Source of the DNA: Herpetospermum pedunculosum
Lineage: Eukaryota; Streptophyta; Magnoliopsida; Cucurbitales; Cucurbitaceae
NCBI GenBank assembly: GCA_028017165.1
Contig: CM051524.1
Span: 25,498,001-25,562,000, forward strand
Reading direction: 5' to 3'
DNA length: 64,000 bases
Shown: piece after piece, positions 20,705 through 31,177 of the stretch
Position numbering within the stretch: the first letter of the stretch is position 1
Layout of the letters: every line of letters begins with the position of its first letter
The notes under the pieces: model-generated
Told to the model about the DNA's origin: nothing
The model's database searches: none
Seen by the model: only the letters and a program-made list of their open reading frames with translations
Translations under genes and position numbers: made by a program

Positions 20705-23700
20705 CTACTCAAGAAGAAATGGCTGGAATAGATCAAAACCTGGTGCCTGTCACTCGCAATCCCATTGAAATAGCGAATGACAAGGATAGCGCCATCCTTT
20801 CGTACCTAGTACCTATGCCTGGGGAGCTGAACCCCAGCATAATCCGTCCTGAAATCACTGCCAACTCATTCGAGTTAAAACTAGTGATGTTCCAAATGTT
20901 GTCCACTGTGGGACAATTCTTTGGAATAGAAAATGAGGACCCCCATAACCACCTTAGAAACTTCCTAGGAGTCAGTGATACCTTCCTCATTCCTGGAGTG
21001 TCCCAAGAAGCCCTGAGGCTATATCTGTTCCCTTACTCTTTGAGGGACAAAGCCAAAACGTGGTTAAATTCATTACCCTCAGGATCTGTCCTCAATTGGA
21101 CAGACTTAGCAGAAAAATTCCTAGTCAAATATTTCCCACCAGATAGGAATTCGACCTTTCGTGATGATATCATCAAATTCAAACAAGCTCCGAGTGAGTC
21201 TCTTCACGAAGCTTGGACAAGATTCAAAGACCTTCTCATTAAATGTCCACACCATGGTATTCCATGGTGTATCCAAATAGAAGTCTTCTTTAAGGGATGC
21301 AACCCCAGCACCAGACAAGTTCTAAACTCATCTGCTGGAGGTTCCATGTTGTCCAAGAGTTACAACGAAGCTTATGAGATCTTGGAGAAGATCTCAACCT
21401 CTCACTGTAGGTGGTCAGATGATCCAGTAGAGCCAACTAGAGCTCAAGACAAGGATGCTCTAAGCGCCATGAGCACCCAAATAAACGCCCTGACCAACTT
21501 AGTTAAGCAAATGGCTCAGGCCAATCTCCAAACCAGTGCCAATACCGCCACAGCCATGTCAATGGGAACCCAACCAAGTCAAGGCGAGGCACTTATCTGT
21601 GGATTCTGTGGGGAAGGGCACCCATATGAATACTGCCCTGGGAATCCATCCTCAGTCTGCTATGTTGGGAGCCAGCAGCAGCCTAGGAATAACCCCTACT
21701 CCAACACCTATAACCCTGGTTGGAGAAACCACCCAAACCTGTCATGGGGTGGCCAACAAAACACTAACCAAAATCCTAACCAACCTAGACCGAGTGGAAC
21801 ACCTGGTTTCACTCCCCAACATAATCAGTCAATGTACCAAAAGCCATACAATCAACCTGTAGGATCTTCTGTAGAAAACTTACTCAAGGAATATATAGCT
21901 AAGAATGATGCTACGCTTCAAAGCCAGCAAGCTACTCTTAGGAGCCTAGAGAACCAAATAGGCCAATTAGCCAATGAACTCAAGAGTAGGCCCCAAGGTA
22001 GACTCCCTGCTGACACCGAGGTACCAAGGAGAGATGGTAAAGAACAAGTTCAAGCAATTGAACTCAGAAGTGGTAGACCTTTGGTGAGCAACACAAAGGA
22101 CACACCAAAGAGAGTAGAGAACACTGAGTCTAGTGCTCCACTAGAGTCTCTGCCAAACCAAGGTCCACCACCAACTAGCACATCAGGAGCCAGGCTGGAG
22201 CCAATTATTGAGGAGGTAGAAGAAATTCCAAGGCCTCCACCTATCCTAAGGCGACCTGACGTGCCTGCATATGTGCCACCACCTCCATACCCTCGAAGGC
22301 TTAAGAAGAAGCAGGAACAGGAAGTTCATTTTAATAAATTCTTAGAAATTCTTAAGCAAGTGCATGTGAACATTCCTTTTGTAGAAGTTTTACAGTCTAT
22401 GCCTTCTTATGTAAAGTTTTTGAAGGACATCATTACTAACAAAAAAATAATTGGTGAGTTTGAAACAGTAAACCTCACTGAGGAGTGCAGTGCCATCCTC
22501 CAGAACAAGCTGCCCAAGAAGGAGAAGGATCCTGGTTCCTTCACCTTACCTGTAGAACTTGGAGGCAAGCACGTGGGCAGAGCGCTTTGTGACCTGGGCG
22601 CCAGCATAAATCTCATGCCCCTGTCCCTATTCCGCCAGTTAGGAATAGGGGAAGCACGTCCAACCACTGTCACTTTACAACTAGCAGACAGATCCATCGC
22701 ATACCCTGAAGGTAAGATTGAGGATATTCTAGTGAAAGTTGACAAATTTATTTTCCTTGCAGATTTCATTGTCCTGGACTATGAGGCAGACAAGGAGGTC
22801 CCCATCCTGCTAGGTAGACCATTTCTAGCCACAGGTAGGGCACTTATAGACGTCCAAAAAGGTGAGCTTACTATGAGGGTTCATGATGAAGAGGTGAAGT
22901 TTAGTGTATATAAAGCTTTAAGGTACCCCTCTGACCTTGAATCCTGTGCTAGCATGGACGTAGTAGACTCCTTGATGGAGGAACAATTGGAGCATGTATT
23001 ATTAACTAAGCATGCTAATGAATATGTACAATTAGATGTAGCTGACTTGAATGTATCTGACATAATGGATATACCTGTAGATAAACCACAACATGTATGT
23101 ATGAATATAGATTTAACTGATAGATCTGTGAATCCTTTAAAGCCCTCCATTGAGCATCCACCTGTTTTAGAACTAAAACCACTACCTACTCACCTCAAGT
23201 ATGCATATCTAGGAAGTAATGAAACTCTGCCTGTTATCATTTCTTCTAAATTAAGTGAAGAGCATGAGGTTGAACTGATTTTACTGCTTAAGCAACATAG
23301 GAAGGCTATAGCATGGACTATTGCTGATATTCGAGGCATTAGCCCTTCTTATTGCATGCACAAAATTATATTAGAGGAAGAGCACACACCTAGGGTAGAT
23401 CACCAGCGTAGGCTAAACCCCTCTATGAAAGAGGTAGTAAAGAAGGAAATAATAAAATGGTTAGATGCAGGAGTGATCTTCCCAATAGCTAGTAGCCAGT
23501 GGGTGAGCCCCATCCAATGTGTACCTAAAAAGGGGAGAATAACTGTGGTAGTCAATGAGAACAACGAACTGATTCCAACAAGGACTGTCACAGGGTGGAG
23601 AGTGTGTATGGATTACAGGAAATTAAATAAAGAAACTAAAAAAGATCACTTCCCTCTACCGTTCATTGACCAGATGCTAGACAGAATAGCTGGTAGAGCC

Positions 23701-24699
23701 TACTATTGTTTCTTAGACGGGTATTCAGGCTATAATCAAATAACTATAGACCCTAAGGATCAAGAGAAGACCACCTTCACGTGCCCTTTTGGAACTTTTG
23801 CCTTTCGCAGAATGCCTTTTGGCTTATGCAATGCACCGGCAACTTTCCAAAGGTGCATGATGGCAATCTTCTCTGACTTGGATGAGTCCATGATAGAAAT
23901 ATTCATGGATGACTTCTCAGTCTTTGGGGACTCATTTGCAAACTGTCTAGATAACCTAGGACAAGTCCTGGCTAGGTGTGAGGAGACCAACCTAGTCCTA
24001 AATTGGGAAAAATGCCATTTTATGGTGGATGAGGGGATTGTCTTAGGACATAGAGTGTCAAGGGCAGGAGTAGAAGTTGATAGGGCAAAGATTGAGATCA
24101 TAGAGAAGTTGGTAGAACCCCAGAATGTCAAAGCCATTAGAAGCTTCTTAGGGCATGCTGGCTTCTACAGAAGGTTCATCAAGGACTTTTCTAAGATAGC
24201 CAAGCCTCTGTGTGAGCTTTTAGAGCTAAATAGACCATTCATCTTCTCTAAGGAATGTGTAGTAGCTTGGACCACCCTTAAGAAAGCACTAGTCACAGCC
24301 CCTATCATAGTAGGACCAAATTGGGATCTGCCCTTTGAGATGTTATGTGATGCCAGTGACTATGCTGTAGGAGTGATGTTAGGCCAGAAGATTGACAAGC
24401 TAACACACCCTGTCTATTATGCTAGTAAGACCTTGAATGAGGCTCAATGTAATTATACAACTACTGAGAAAGAGATGCTTGCTGTAGTGTTTGCTTGCGA
24501 AAAATTTAGAAACTATATTGTAGGCACTAGGACAATTGTGTACACTGACCATTCTGCCTTGAAATATCTTATGAGGAAGGCTGATGCTAAGCCTAGGTTG
24601 ATTAGGTGGGTATTGTTGCTGCAAGAGTTTGATTTGGACATTCGAGACAAAAAGGGAAGTGAAAATGTGGTTGCGGATCACCTGTCTCGATTGCAGCAC

Positions 24700-24729
24700 A
24701 ATTGCGAAAAAATTGCGGACCCCGCAATT
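24700..24729 (+). repeat. AATTGCGG/CCGCAATT motif, site d (between RNase H and integrase)
   Basis: AATTGCG, AATTGCGG and CCGCAATT in the coding linker just before the stop codon of the first pol segment. Counterparts are at 40477-40506 (-) and 59379-59417. Confidence 0.7.
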
Positions 24730-26076
24730 TCTGATGCTTTTATTGATTAACATGTCTTTGCTTTGACTCATCGTGATAACGATGAGGAACCTTGGTTTGC
24801 TGACATTGCTAACTTCCGTGCATCACAGGTATTACCAGTTTTCAAGGGGGGACAAGAGAAAAAGAGGTTCCTTCATGAAGCAAGGAAATTCATCTGGGAT
24901 GACCCCACACTTTACAGAACCTGTGCTGATGGCTTGCTGAGGAAGTGTGTTTCAGCTGCTGAGGCGAAGTCTGTGCTGCAGCACTGTCACACATCTCCTT
25001 ATGGTGGACACTTTGGTGGCCAAAGAACAGCTGCAAAGGTATTTCAGAGTGGCTATTACTGGCCAACAATCTTCAAAGATGCCCACAACTATGCCCACAG
25101 CTGTGATGAATGCCAAAGAACAGGTAACCTCAGTCGAAAGGATGAGATGCCCCTCACCTACATCTTAGAGTTAGAGCTCTTTGATGTGTGGGGCATTGAC
25201 TTCATGGGGCCATTCCCCCCATCATCAGGTAACCTTTACATATTAGTAGCAGTGGACTATGTGTCCAAGTGGGTAGAGGCCAAAGCATGTCCTAATAATG
25301 ATGCTAAAACAGTCACCAACTTTTTGCATAGGCACATTTTTACTAGGTTTGGGACACCTCGTGCCATCATTAGTGATGAGGGGTCACATTTCATTAACAA
25401 GGCTATGGAGAGAGTGTTGGCTAAATATAACATTAGACATAGAGTAGCCACTCCCTATCACCCACACTCAAATGGACAAGCTGAAATCTCAAATAGGGAA
25501 ATTAAGAACATCCTAGAAAAAGTGGTCAAACCTATTAGGAAAGACTGGTCCTTCAAGCTTGAGGATGCACTTTGGGCTTATAGGACAGCATATAAGACAC
25601 CCCTAGGTATGTCCCCTTATAGGCTGGTATATGGCAAGGCTTGTCACTTACCACTTGAGTTAGAAAACAAAGCATTTTGGGCCATGAAGGAATTGAATTT
25701 TTGTGTAAAGGATGCGGGGACACTGAGGTCTTTGCAATTACATGAGCTTGATGAGCTTAGGCATATGGCCTATGAAAATGCTAAGATGTACAAGGAAAAA
25801 ACCAAGATTTGGCACGATAGTAGACTTAGAGTTAAGGACTTTAAGAAGGGTCAACTTGTTTTGTTGTTTAACTCACGGTTGAAACTATTTCCAGGGAAAC
25901 TTAAGTCTAGATGGTCGGGTCCATTTGTCATTACTAATGTGTTTGTTCATGGTGCAATAGAGATAAAGAACTTGCAGCAAGGCCAACCATTCATGGTTAA
26001 TGGTGCAAGATTAAAGCACTACTATGAGGAAGGAGATGTGAAGACTCTCTCGGCCTTCCTCTTGACTGAAGCATAA

Positions 26077-26518
26077 CAATGAGAACGAGAGAGAACGAGT
26101 GGTCACTGTGCTCGTTTAGTCAAGGCTAATGCCTTAGTTTATTTTTTTCATTTTTTCCGGTTATCGTTTGTGTGTTTTGTGGTGTGATTTTAATTAAGTA
26201 TTTAATGTTTGTTTTATTTGTTTTTATAGGGAATCGAAAGAGGGGATCAAGGAGAGTAATCCCAGCTTTAAAAATCAAGAAACGATCGAGCCAAATAAAA
26301 GATACGGACGAGCAAAGTTTGCCATTTAGATAAAAAGAAATCCCTAAAATTGCGCTGGAATTGCAGGATCCGCAAAATAGAGCCGTTGGGATTTAGCCGT
26401 TGCTTTTATATCCGTTAGAAGGCGCTCGATCGATACAATTCTCTCATTCTCCGATTTCCAAGAAAACTGAGATTCTCTTCATCTTTGATCTTTCTCTCCA
26501 AACCTCCAAGATTCGACA
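26077..26518 (+). promoter_or_regulatory. pol-ORF3 spacer with acceptor-like site and candidate promoter (E6)
   Basis: A 442 bp non-coding spacer. TTTTATTTGTTTTTATAG|GG (AG at 26228-26229) looks like a 3' splice site. Three CCGTT boxes (26383-26389, 26397-26403, 26412-26418) surround a TTTTATA core at about 26404-26410, 110 bp before the ORF3 ATG. The motif copy, site e, is at 26348-26376. Similar arrangements precede ORF3 in E8 and E10. Either splicing or an internal promoter could supply an ORF3 message. Confidence 0.45.
26348..26376 (+). repeat. AATTGCGG/CCGCAATT motif, site e (upstream of ORF3)
   Basis: AATTGCG, AATTGCAGG and CCGCAAA. Counterparts are at about 38822-38849 (-) and 60314-60341. 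Confidence 0.6.
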
Positions 26519-28360
26519 ATGGTCTCCACAAGGGCTGAAAGATCCGCAGCCAAGAAGAAGGCTGATGACGCAGCTGAAGCGGCTGCGAGGGAAGCACTTC
26601 TGACCCTTGCAGATGCTGGGGCTGTACGCACCGGACCTCTTCCCAAGCTTCCGATCCGTAGGAAGAAGTGGAGGGTTGTCACTGAGATCCCTGCTGGACC
26701 TTCTGAACCAGCGGGCACGCCCAAGAAGCGCCGGTGGAGTGTCGAGACGGCCGTCGAACCAAGCAAAGCAAAGACTCCCTCTGTGGAGAGTCAAGAATCG
26801 GATCGTGCGTCCCACGAGTCGACCAAGAAGGGCTCGACGCCATCTGCCTCACCTGCGCACAGCCCTTCACCATCTAAACCAGTGCACAGCCCAGAGCTTT
26901 CATCATCGCCGCCGGCACAGAGCCCTGAGACGCCGTCTTCACCACTGAATTCCGTGCAGACGCCTACAGCAGAGCAGAGTGCCACACCTTCGCACACGCC
27001 TCCACGGCCTGACCCTGAATTCCCATATGGGGAGTACCAGGAATCCACTCAGGGCAGTGGGGAAGGTGGTGAAGACGAGGTCTTCTCGCCTGCAAGGGAA
27101 GCTAGCCCAGAGAGTCCTGCACAACAGGATGATTCCATGGAAGAGACGCTGGGGGCATGCCTACAGCAGATCAACATTGAGGCCAAGCTAGAGAAGATGA
27201 AGAAGGCCAAGATCCTTAAAGCCAAGCGATCCAAGAAACTAAAGAGGAAGAAGGCTAAGGAGGTACCTTCATCAGAGAAGGAAAGTACTGAGCCATCGCT
27301 CAAACGACTCAAGGTTGAGGCTGCCGAGTCAGCCAGGCCATCAGATAAGGGGAAGGCAAAGCTCTACCCTGAAGACGAGCCTCAGTCAGTGAGGTATGTT
27401 TCCTCTGATGCTGAGTCCAGGGGTGCTGAGCTGAGGAAGAGGGAGTTGCTGCACGAGAAAGGCTTCCTCGACCGACCTGCTGACCTGCCGCAGTTCTTGC
27501 GCGCAGGAGTGATGAACCACGGCTGGGAGGAATTTTGCAGACCGCCCAATCCAGCCTACACGAGCATGGTGTATGATTTCTACGCCAATGTGCTCAGCCC
27601 TGAGGATGGCCTGTCTGTGGTCAGAGGGGTAGAAGTGGATTTCTCAGCCAAGGCCATCAACGAAGCCTATGGTCTCAAGGGCCAAACACATACAGATTAT
27701 GCACGGATCGTTGATGAGCCTACGGAGGCAGTGCTGGAGGAGGCCATTCGAACCATTGGCCAGCCTGAAGCAGCGTGGACTGTATCACGCAATGGGAGGC
27801 ACACTCTCATGAGTGCCAACCTCACGGCTAAGGCGGCTGTTTGGTTTGCGTTCGTGAGAAGGAGATTGTCCCCAGTGACTCACGAGACTACGATCAACCA
27901 GAGCCGATCGCTGCTGGTGTATGCGATAATGAGAGGTCTCACGATCAACGTGGGAGAAGTCATCACTGCTGCTATTGCTGAGTGCGCCAAGAAAGGTAAG
28001 GGACCACTGTTTTTCCCTAATACCATAACCAAACTATGTTTGCTTGCAGGAGTCCCCACCGAGCGCATGGAGCAGCAAATGGCTTACACGGGCCACTTGG
28101 AGCTGCCTGCTAACCTGAGGCTGCGGAGGAAGGGGAATATGGAGTTTGAACTGGATAGGTTGGCTGCTGAACAGTCCCTATCCATGGCCTGCCTGATGGA
28201 TATGCAGAGGAGAATGGCTCAATGGGCCACTTATGCGCAGGCGAGGGACAAGGAAGTTGCAGACCAACTTGGGTGCATCTTCCCGGACTTCCCCACAAAT
28301 CTCCTGACTCCATGGGTGCCCCCACGACCACGGCAGCCAGATGAAGATGAAGACGTTTGA
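26519..28360 (+). CDS. Athila ORF3 protein, intact (613 aa)
   Basis: A fully open second example of the ORF3 protein. It has the same start (MVSTRAERSAAKKK) and the same order of Ser/Pro-rich region, acidic patch, lysine-rich stretch (about 225-250) and conserved C-terminal domain (about 290-590) as the copy at 127-2040. It differs from that copy mainly by indels in the Ser/Pro-rich region. No signal peptide or membrane span is seen, and function is unknown. The nuclear-type basic stretch suggests a nuclear or nucleic-acid-associated role (inference). Because E6's integrase is cut off by a stop, any activity would be independent of its own gag-pol. Confidence 0.85.
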   Translation: MVSTRAERSAAKKKADDAAEAAAREALLTLADAGAVRTGPLPKLPIRRKKWRVVTEIPAGPSEPAGTPKKRRWSVETAVEPSKAKTPSVESQESDRASHESTKKGSTPSASPAHSPSPSKPVHSPELSSSPPAQSPETPSSPLNSVQTPTAEQSATPSHTPPRPDPEFPYGEYQESTQGSGEGGEDEVFSPAREASPESPAQQDDSMEETLGACLQQINIEAKLEKMKKAKILKAKRSKKLKRKKAKEVPSSEKESTEPSLKRLKVEAAESARPSDKGKAKLYPEDEPQSVRYVSSDAESRGAELRKRELLHEKGFLDRPADLPQFLRAGVMNHGWEEFCRPPNPAYTSMVYDFYANVLSPEDGLSVVRGVEVDFSAKAINEAYGLKGQTHTDYARIVDEPTEAVLEEAIRTIGQPEAAWTVSRNGRHTLMSANLTAKAAVWFAFVRRRLSPVTHETTINQSRSLLVYAIMRGLTINVGEVITAAIAECAKKGKGPLFFPNTITKLCLLAGVPTERMEQQMAYTGHLELPANLRLRRKGNMEFELDRLAAEQSLSMACLMDMQRRMAQWATYAQARDKEVADQLGCIFPDFPTNLLTPWVPPRPRQPDEDEDV

Positions 28361-29432
28361 GTGCTGGTTTGAATTGCACTGGAGGGAGTATTGTTGTTCC
28401 CTTAGAAGAAAAAAACAATTTCTGCTTTCTGCTAGCTTATGTGAATTATGCGGTTTTTAGTACATTTTTTTTATCTGTCTTAGATGCTTAGTTTTATGTT
28501 TTTAATTTTGCTTAGGATAGTCTGATGATAGGAGCCTAGGTAGGTTAGTTTTGTTTTATTTTTAGAGAGCTTGAGTGACTGGAAAAAGCATGCTTAGGGG
28601 CCTTAATCAATGTTATATCTGCCCTGAATTGATTGCGAAATAATTGCGGTACCCGCAATTTTTATGACTGAAAGCATGTTTTGTACTGTCTGTTTAGCTA
28701 GGCTGTGATCTGTTTAAATTCAATCTTTTGCTGCTATCATGACTAACTTATATAGCTTATCTAAATGCATGCTGGATGAGTGTCATAGAACACCCTTTGC
28801 TAGTTTAAATCGACCTCTAAAAAGCTCAGCATGCACAGCTTTAAGCCCTTAACTGTCTGTTTTTTTTTAATTTACTGCTACTGTGATATTTTCTTTTCAA
28901 TGTTCTGTCTATGCCTAGGGCTTTAGATTCTCTTTGTTTTACCTTAGACTAGATGCTTCTAGGATAGTTTGGGGGTGTGCCACCTCAGACACTCATTGGG
29001 GACAATGAGTAGTTGTAGTTTGGGGGAGGCCACCCTAGGCCTAGGAACATTCCTCTCTCCCTTAGAAACATAAGCATTCTTCTTCTCCTTTACAAAAAAT
29101 GATGAACTGAAAAAAAAATGAAAAATAGAATAAAGAGGGGGGTCTCTCTTAGGTTGCTAAGTAATCAGTGCCAAGTGTGTGACCCACAAGTGGCATTGCA
29201 TCAAAAGGCAACCAAAGGAGAGGCCCCACCTAAGTAAGAAAAAGGGAAAAGAAAAGGGAAGAAGAATGTATACCTAGGAGTTATAACTTTGTGGCTTAGA
29301 TGTCCTATTTAAAAAGAACTCTGATCCTCAATTAGCTAAGCACAAAGTTGTAACTCGTAGGGTTGTTTAGGGAGATGAGTGTTTATCCAATGTAGTGATG
29401 CCAGGGTTTAGGTTAGGGAGATGAGGGGGGTC
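28361..29432 (+). other. Athila 3' tail, truncated and rearranged (E6)
   Basis: The tail is normal up to CCAGGGTTTAGGTT (about 29414) and then switches to short copies of sequence found upstream: TTAGGGAGATGAG (as at about 29367) and GGGGGGTCTCTCT (as at about 29136). It then runs into the LTR at TCTCTGAAAG. About 400 bp including the PPT are missing. Motif site f is at 28632-28660 and the hairpin at 28991-29010. Confidence 0.75.
28632..28660 (+). repeat. AATTGCGG/CCGCAATT motif, site f (3' tail)
   Basis: ATTGCGAAATAATTGCGG then CCGCAATT. Counterparts are at 2315-2343, about 13434-13463, 36613-36641 (-) and about 47514-47543. This is one of the best preserved sites in the family. Confidence 0.8.
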
Positions 29433-31142
29433 TCTCTGAAAGTGACTTATTTAGGACCCATTTAGCTTAAGAAGATGTACACTTTTAGGTGTTTTTGATA
29501 GCATTTAGCCTAAACCTATGCTTAAATATGAGAATGAGAAGAAGGTAGCTAAATTAGGACTTATGCACAATAGGAAAGAAAAGGGTTGAAAACCGAAGGA
29601 AAAGAATGAAAAAAACTGCATTGCGACAGCATTGCGAAAACATTGCTGAAGCCGCAATTATTCAAGTGAAAACCGTAAGTTGACTGATCCTTTTCTGTTA
29701 ATTTCCGTAATTTCAGGGATTCGTTCTTTCTCCTCCATCCATTCTGATATATGACGTTGAAGATTGATGGTTCTCCTTGGCCCAAACGCACCTGCAAACT
29801 ATTATAAAAGGGGGCCAAAGTCGGAGGTTCAAGCATCATCCGAAAGCGTAGAGTCTTCTCGCAGTCCATCTTTTCGCCCTGTTTTCCTTTGTCGTCTGTT
29901 GGAGTGAGAGTCTCAGCTGTTGGAATCGATAATCTGATAGGAAGGAGAGGAGATTCTTCTTCTCTCTCGATTGGATTCATCCAAGCAAGGCTGACCTTTC
30001 ATCCCCTTCATTCGAGGCGACTGCAACGAGGCTTTCATGCGTCATTTCCTGCTTTCTGTTTTCCTTTTCTAATTTCCAGCTTTGATCAGTTGTTGTTTCT
30101 AGCTTAATGTCCTATCTACTGCATTTCGTCGCTGTCTGTCTTTGAATTATTTCCTTTAAATTCCCTTTTGTTCGTTCAAACATTCAAAGTAATCAAATTA
30201 CAAGTTTCCATTTCACAGTTTCCATCTTCTGCTGCTACGGTTTTGTCTTACTGTTTTAAGTATATTTCCCTTCTGAGCATGTCTGTTTTATCTTATACTT
30301 CTGTTCTCTATATATCCATGAGTAGCTAAGTCACTTAGGGGCATGCTAATGACAGAACTATAGGCTAAAAAACGTGAACCAAGCATGTAGGATAGCTATC
30401 GAAGCATTGATTGTATGTAAGCTTCATCCCACGGGCAATTTCGATTGGCCATCCATTTTGTCCAAAGAACTCCTAACCTCTGGAAGGAGTAAGAGTTCAG
30501 AGTCGTATAATCATGCTAGCCTTTCATGGTAACCAGGAAACGGCCTAGGAATAGGCGTTTCCCTAGTACAAACTAAACACTTCTGTTTTAACAAGATGCT
30601 TAAGACCTTACTTTGAGTCGAGTAAACTAAAGAATCTAATGCATGGAATCGGACGATACATGAGATAGAGTGAGTTTGATGCATAGAGAGTAGATCCAGT
30701 GCTTGAGAATCGTACAACAATGCCTATAGGATAGTCATTAGTAGCCCTTAATTCACCCATTTACACACTTTCGCTGTTATTCAATTGCGGTAAAATTGCA
30801 GTGTCCGCAATTCTGCTAAGTTACCATTCTGTTTAGCTGTTTTCTTCTTCGTTTATTAATTCCATCTCTTGTTCTTTGAGTCTAATTTCAACTTGCATTT
30901 GTTTATGTTGCATTCCTTTACACATTCAGCAAAAATTAGATAATTAAAAACCAATTTTACCCCATCAAATCCACCCCTTCCTTCTTAACAAATACACTTC
31001 ATGAATAGCTAAAAATAAGTCTCTGTGGAAAAAACGAATGAAATATACTTACGACTTGCTGTGAGACCATGTATGCTTGCATGTTCTGAGTGCTCTATCT
31101 ACCTTCTTGCTTATTTATCTTTAACACATTGAGCACGCAACA
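29433..31142 (+). repeat. Second LTR of E6, lacking its first seven bases
   Basis: It begins at TCTCTGAAAGTGAC instead of TGTTAAG, then follows 18716-20432 with about seven substitutions to CAACA at 31142. The left junction is a templated scramble of tail sequence. On the right AACA continues into AATACACTTC rather than a target duplication. It may be a true 3' LTR with eroded edges or a copy made from the 5' LTR by template switching. Confidence 0.88.
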
Positions 31143-31177
31143 AATACACTTCATGAATAGCTATCGAAGCATACATG
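31143..31177. other. Templated filler at inverted LTR junction
   Basis: About 35 bp built from pieces of the adjacent LTR. AATACACTTCATGAATAGCT matches 30991-31010, and ATAGCTATCGAAGCAT matches about 30391-30406. The pieces are joined through the shared words AACA and ATAGCTA. It links the plus-strand LTR to the minus-strand LTR that follows. Confidence 0.75.

Larger units (their letters stand above)
20563..26076 (+). pseudogene. gag-pol: Athila gag-pol polyprotein with one stop codon (E6)
   Basis: The longest open copy: 1395 codons, then TAA (24748-24750), then 442 more codons in the same frame to 26076. In order the protein has the gag domain (100-260), zinc knuckle CGFCGEGHPYEYC (about 344), aspartic protease CDLGASINLM (about 676), and reverse transcriptase (about 960-1150, catalytic FMDDFSVFGDSF near 1114). 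RNase H starts at LCDASDYAVG (about 1260). After the stop comes integrase with its HHCC zinc finger (HSCDECQ) and the DDE core: D in DFMGPF, D in ISDEGSHF, E in SNREIKNIL. Where relatives read DEHVF the Glu codon has become TAA, so integrase is separated. Apart from this single change it appears functional. Roles are established for Ty3/gypsy families. Confidence 0.92.
18716..31142 (+). mobile_element. E6: nearly complete Athila element (subtype I, 12.4 kb)
   Basis: It contains a 5' LTR, PBS, gag-pol with one stop codon, intact ORF3, a truncated tail and a second LTR. The 5' end is a clean insertion in E5's pol (left flank GCAGA). The 3' side is rearranged: the last part of the tail, the PPT and the first seven LTR bases are missing. 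The LTR end continues into filler instead of the expected GCAGA flank. The two LTRs differ at about seven positions over 1.71 kb. Confidence 0.88.

Noticed and set aside
31143..31177. Possible small MITE or foreign insert between inverted LTRs
   Set aside because: Every segment is explained by copies of the adjacent LTR joined through short shared words.
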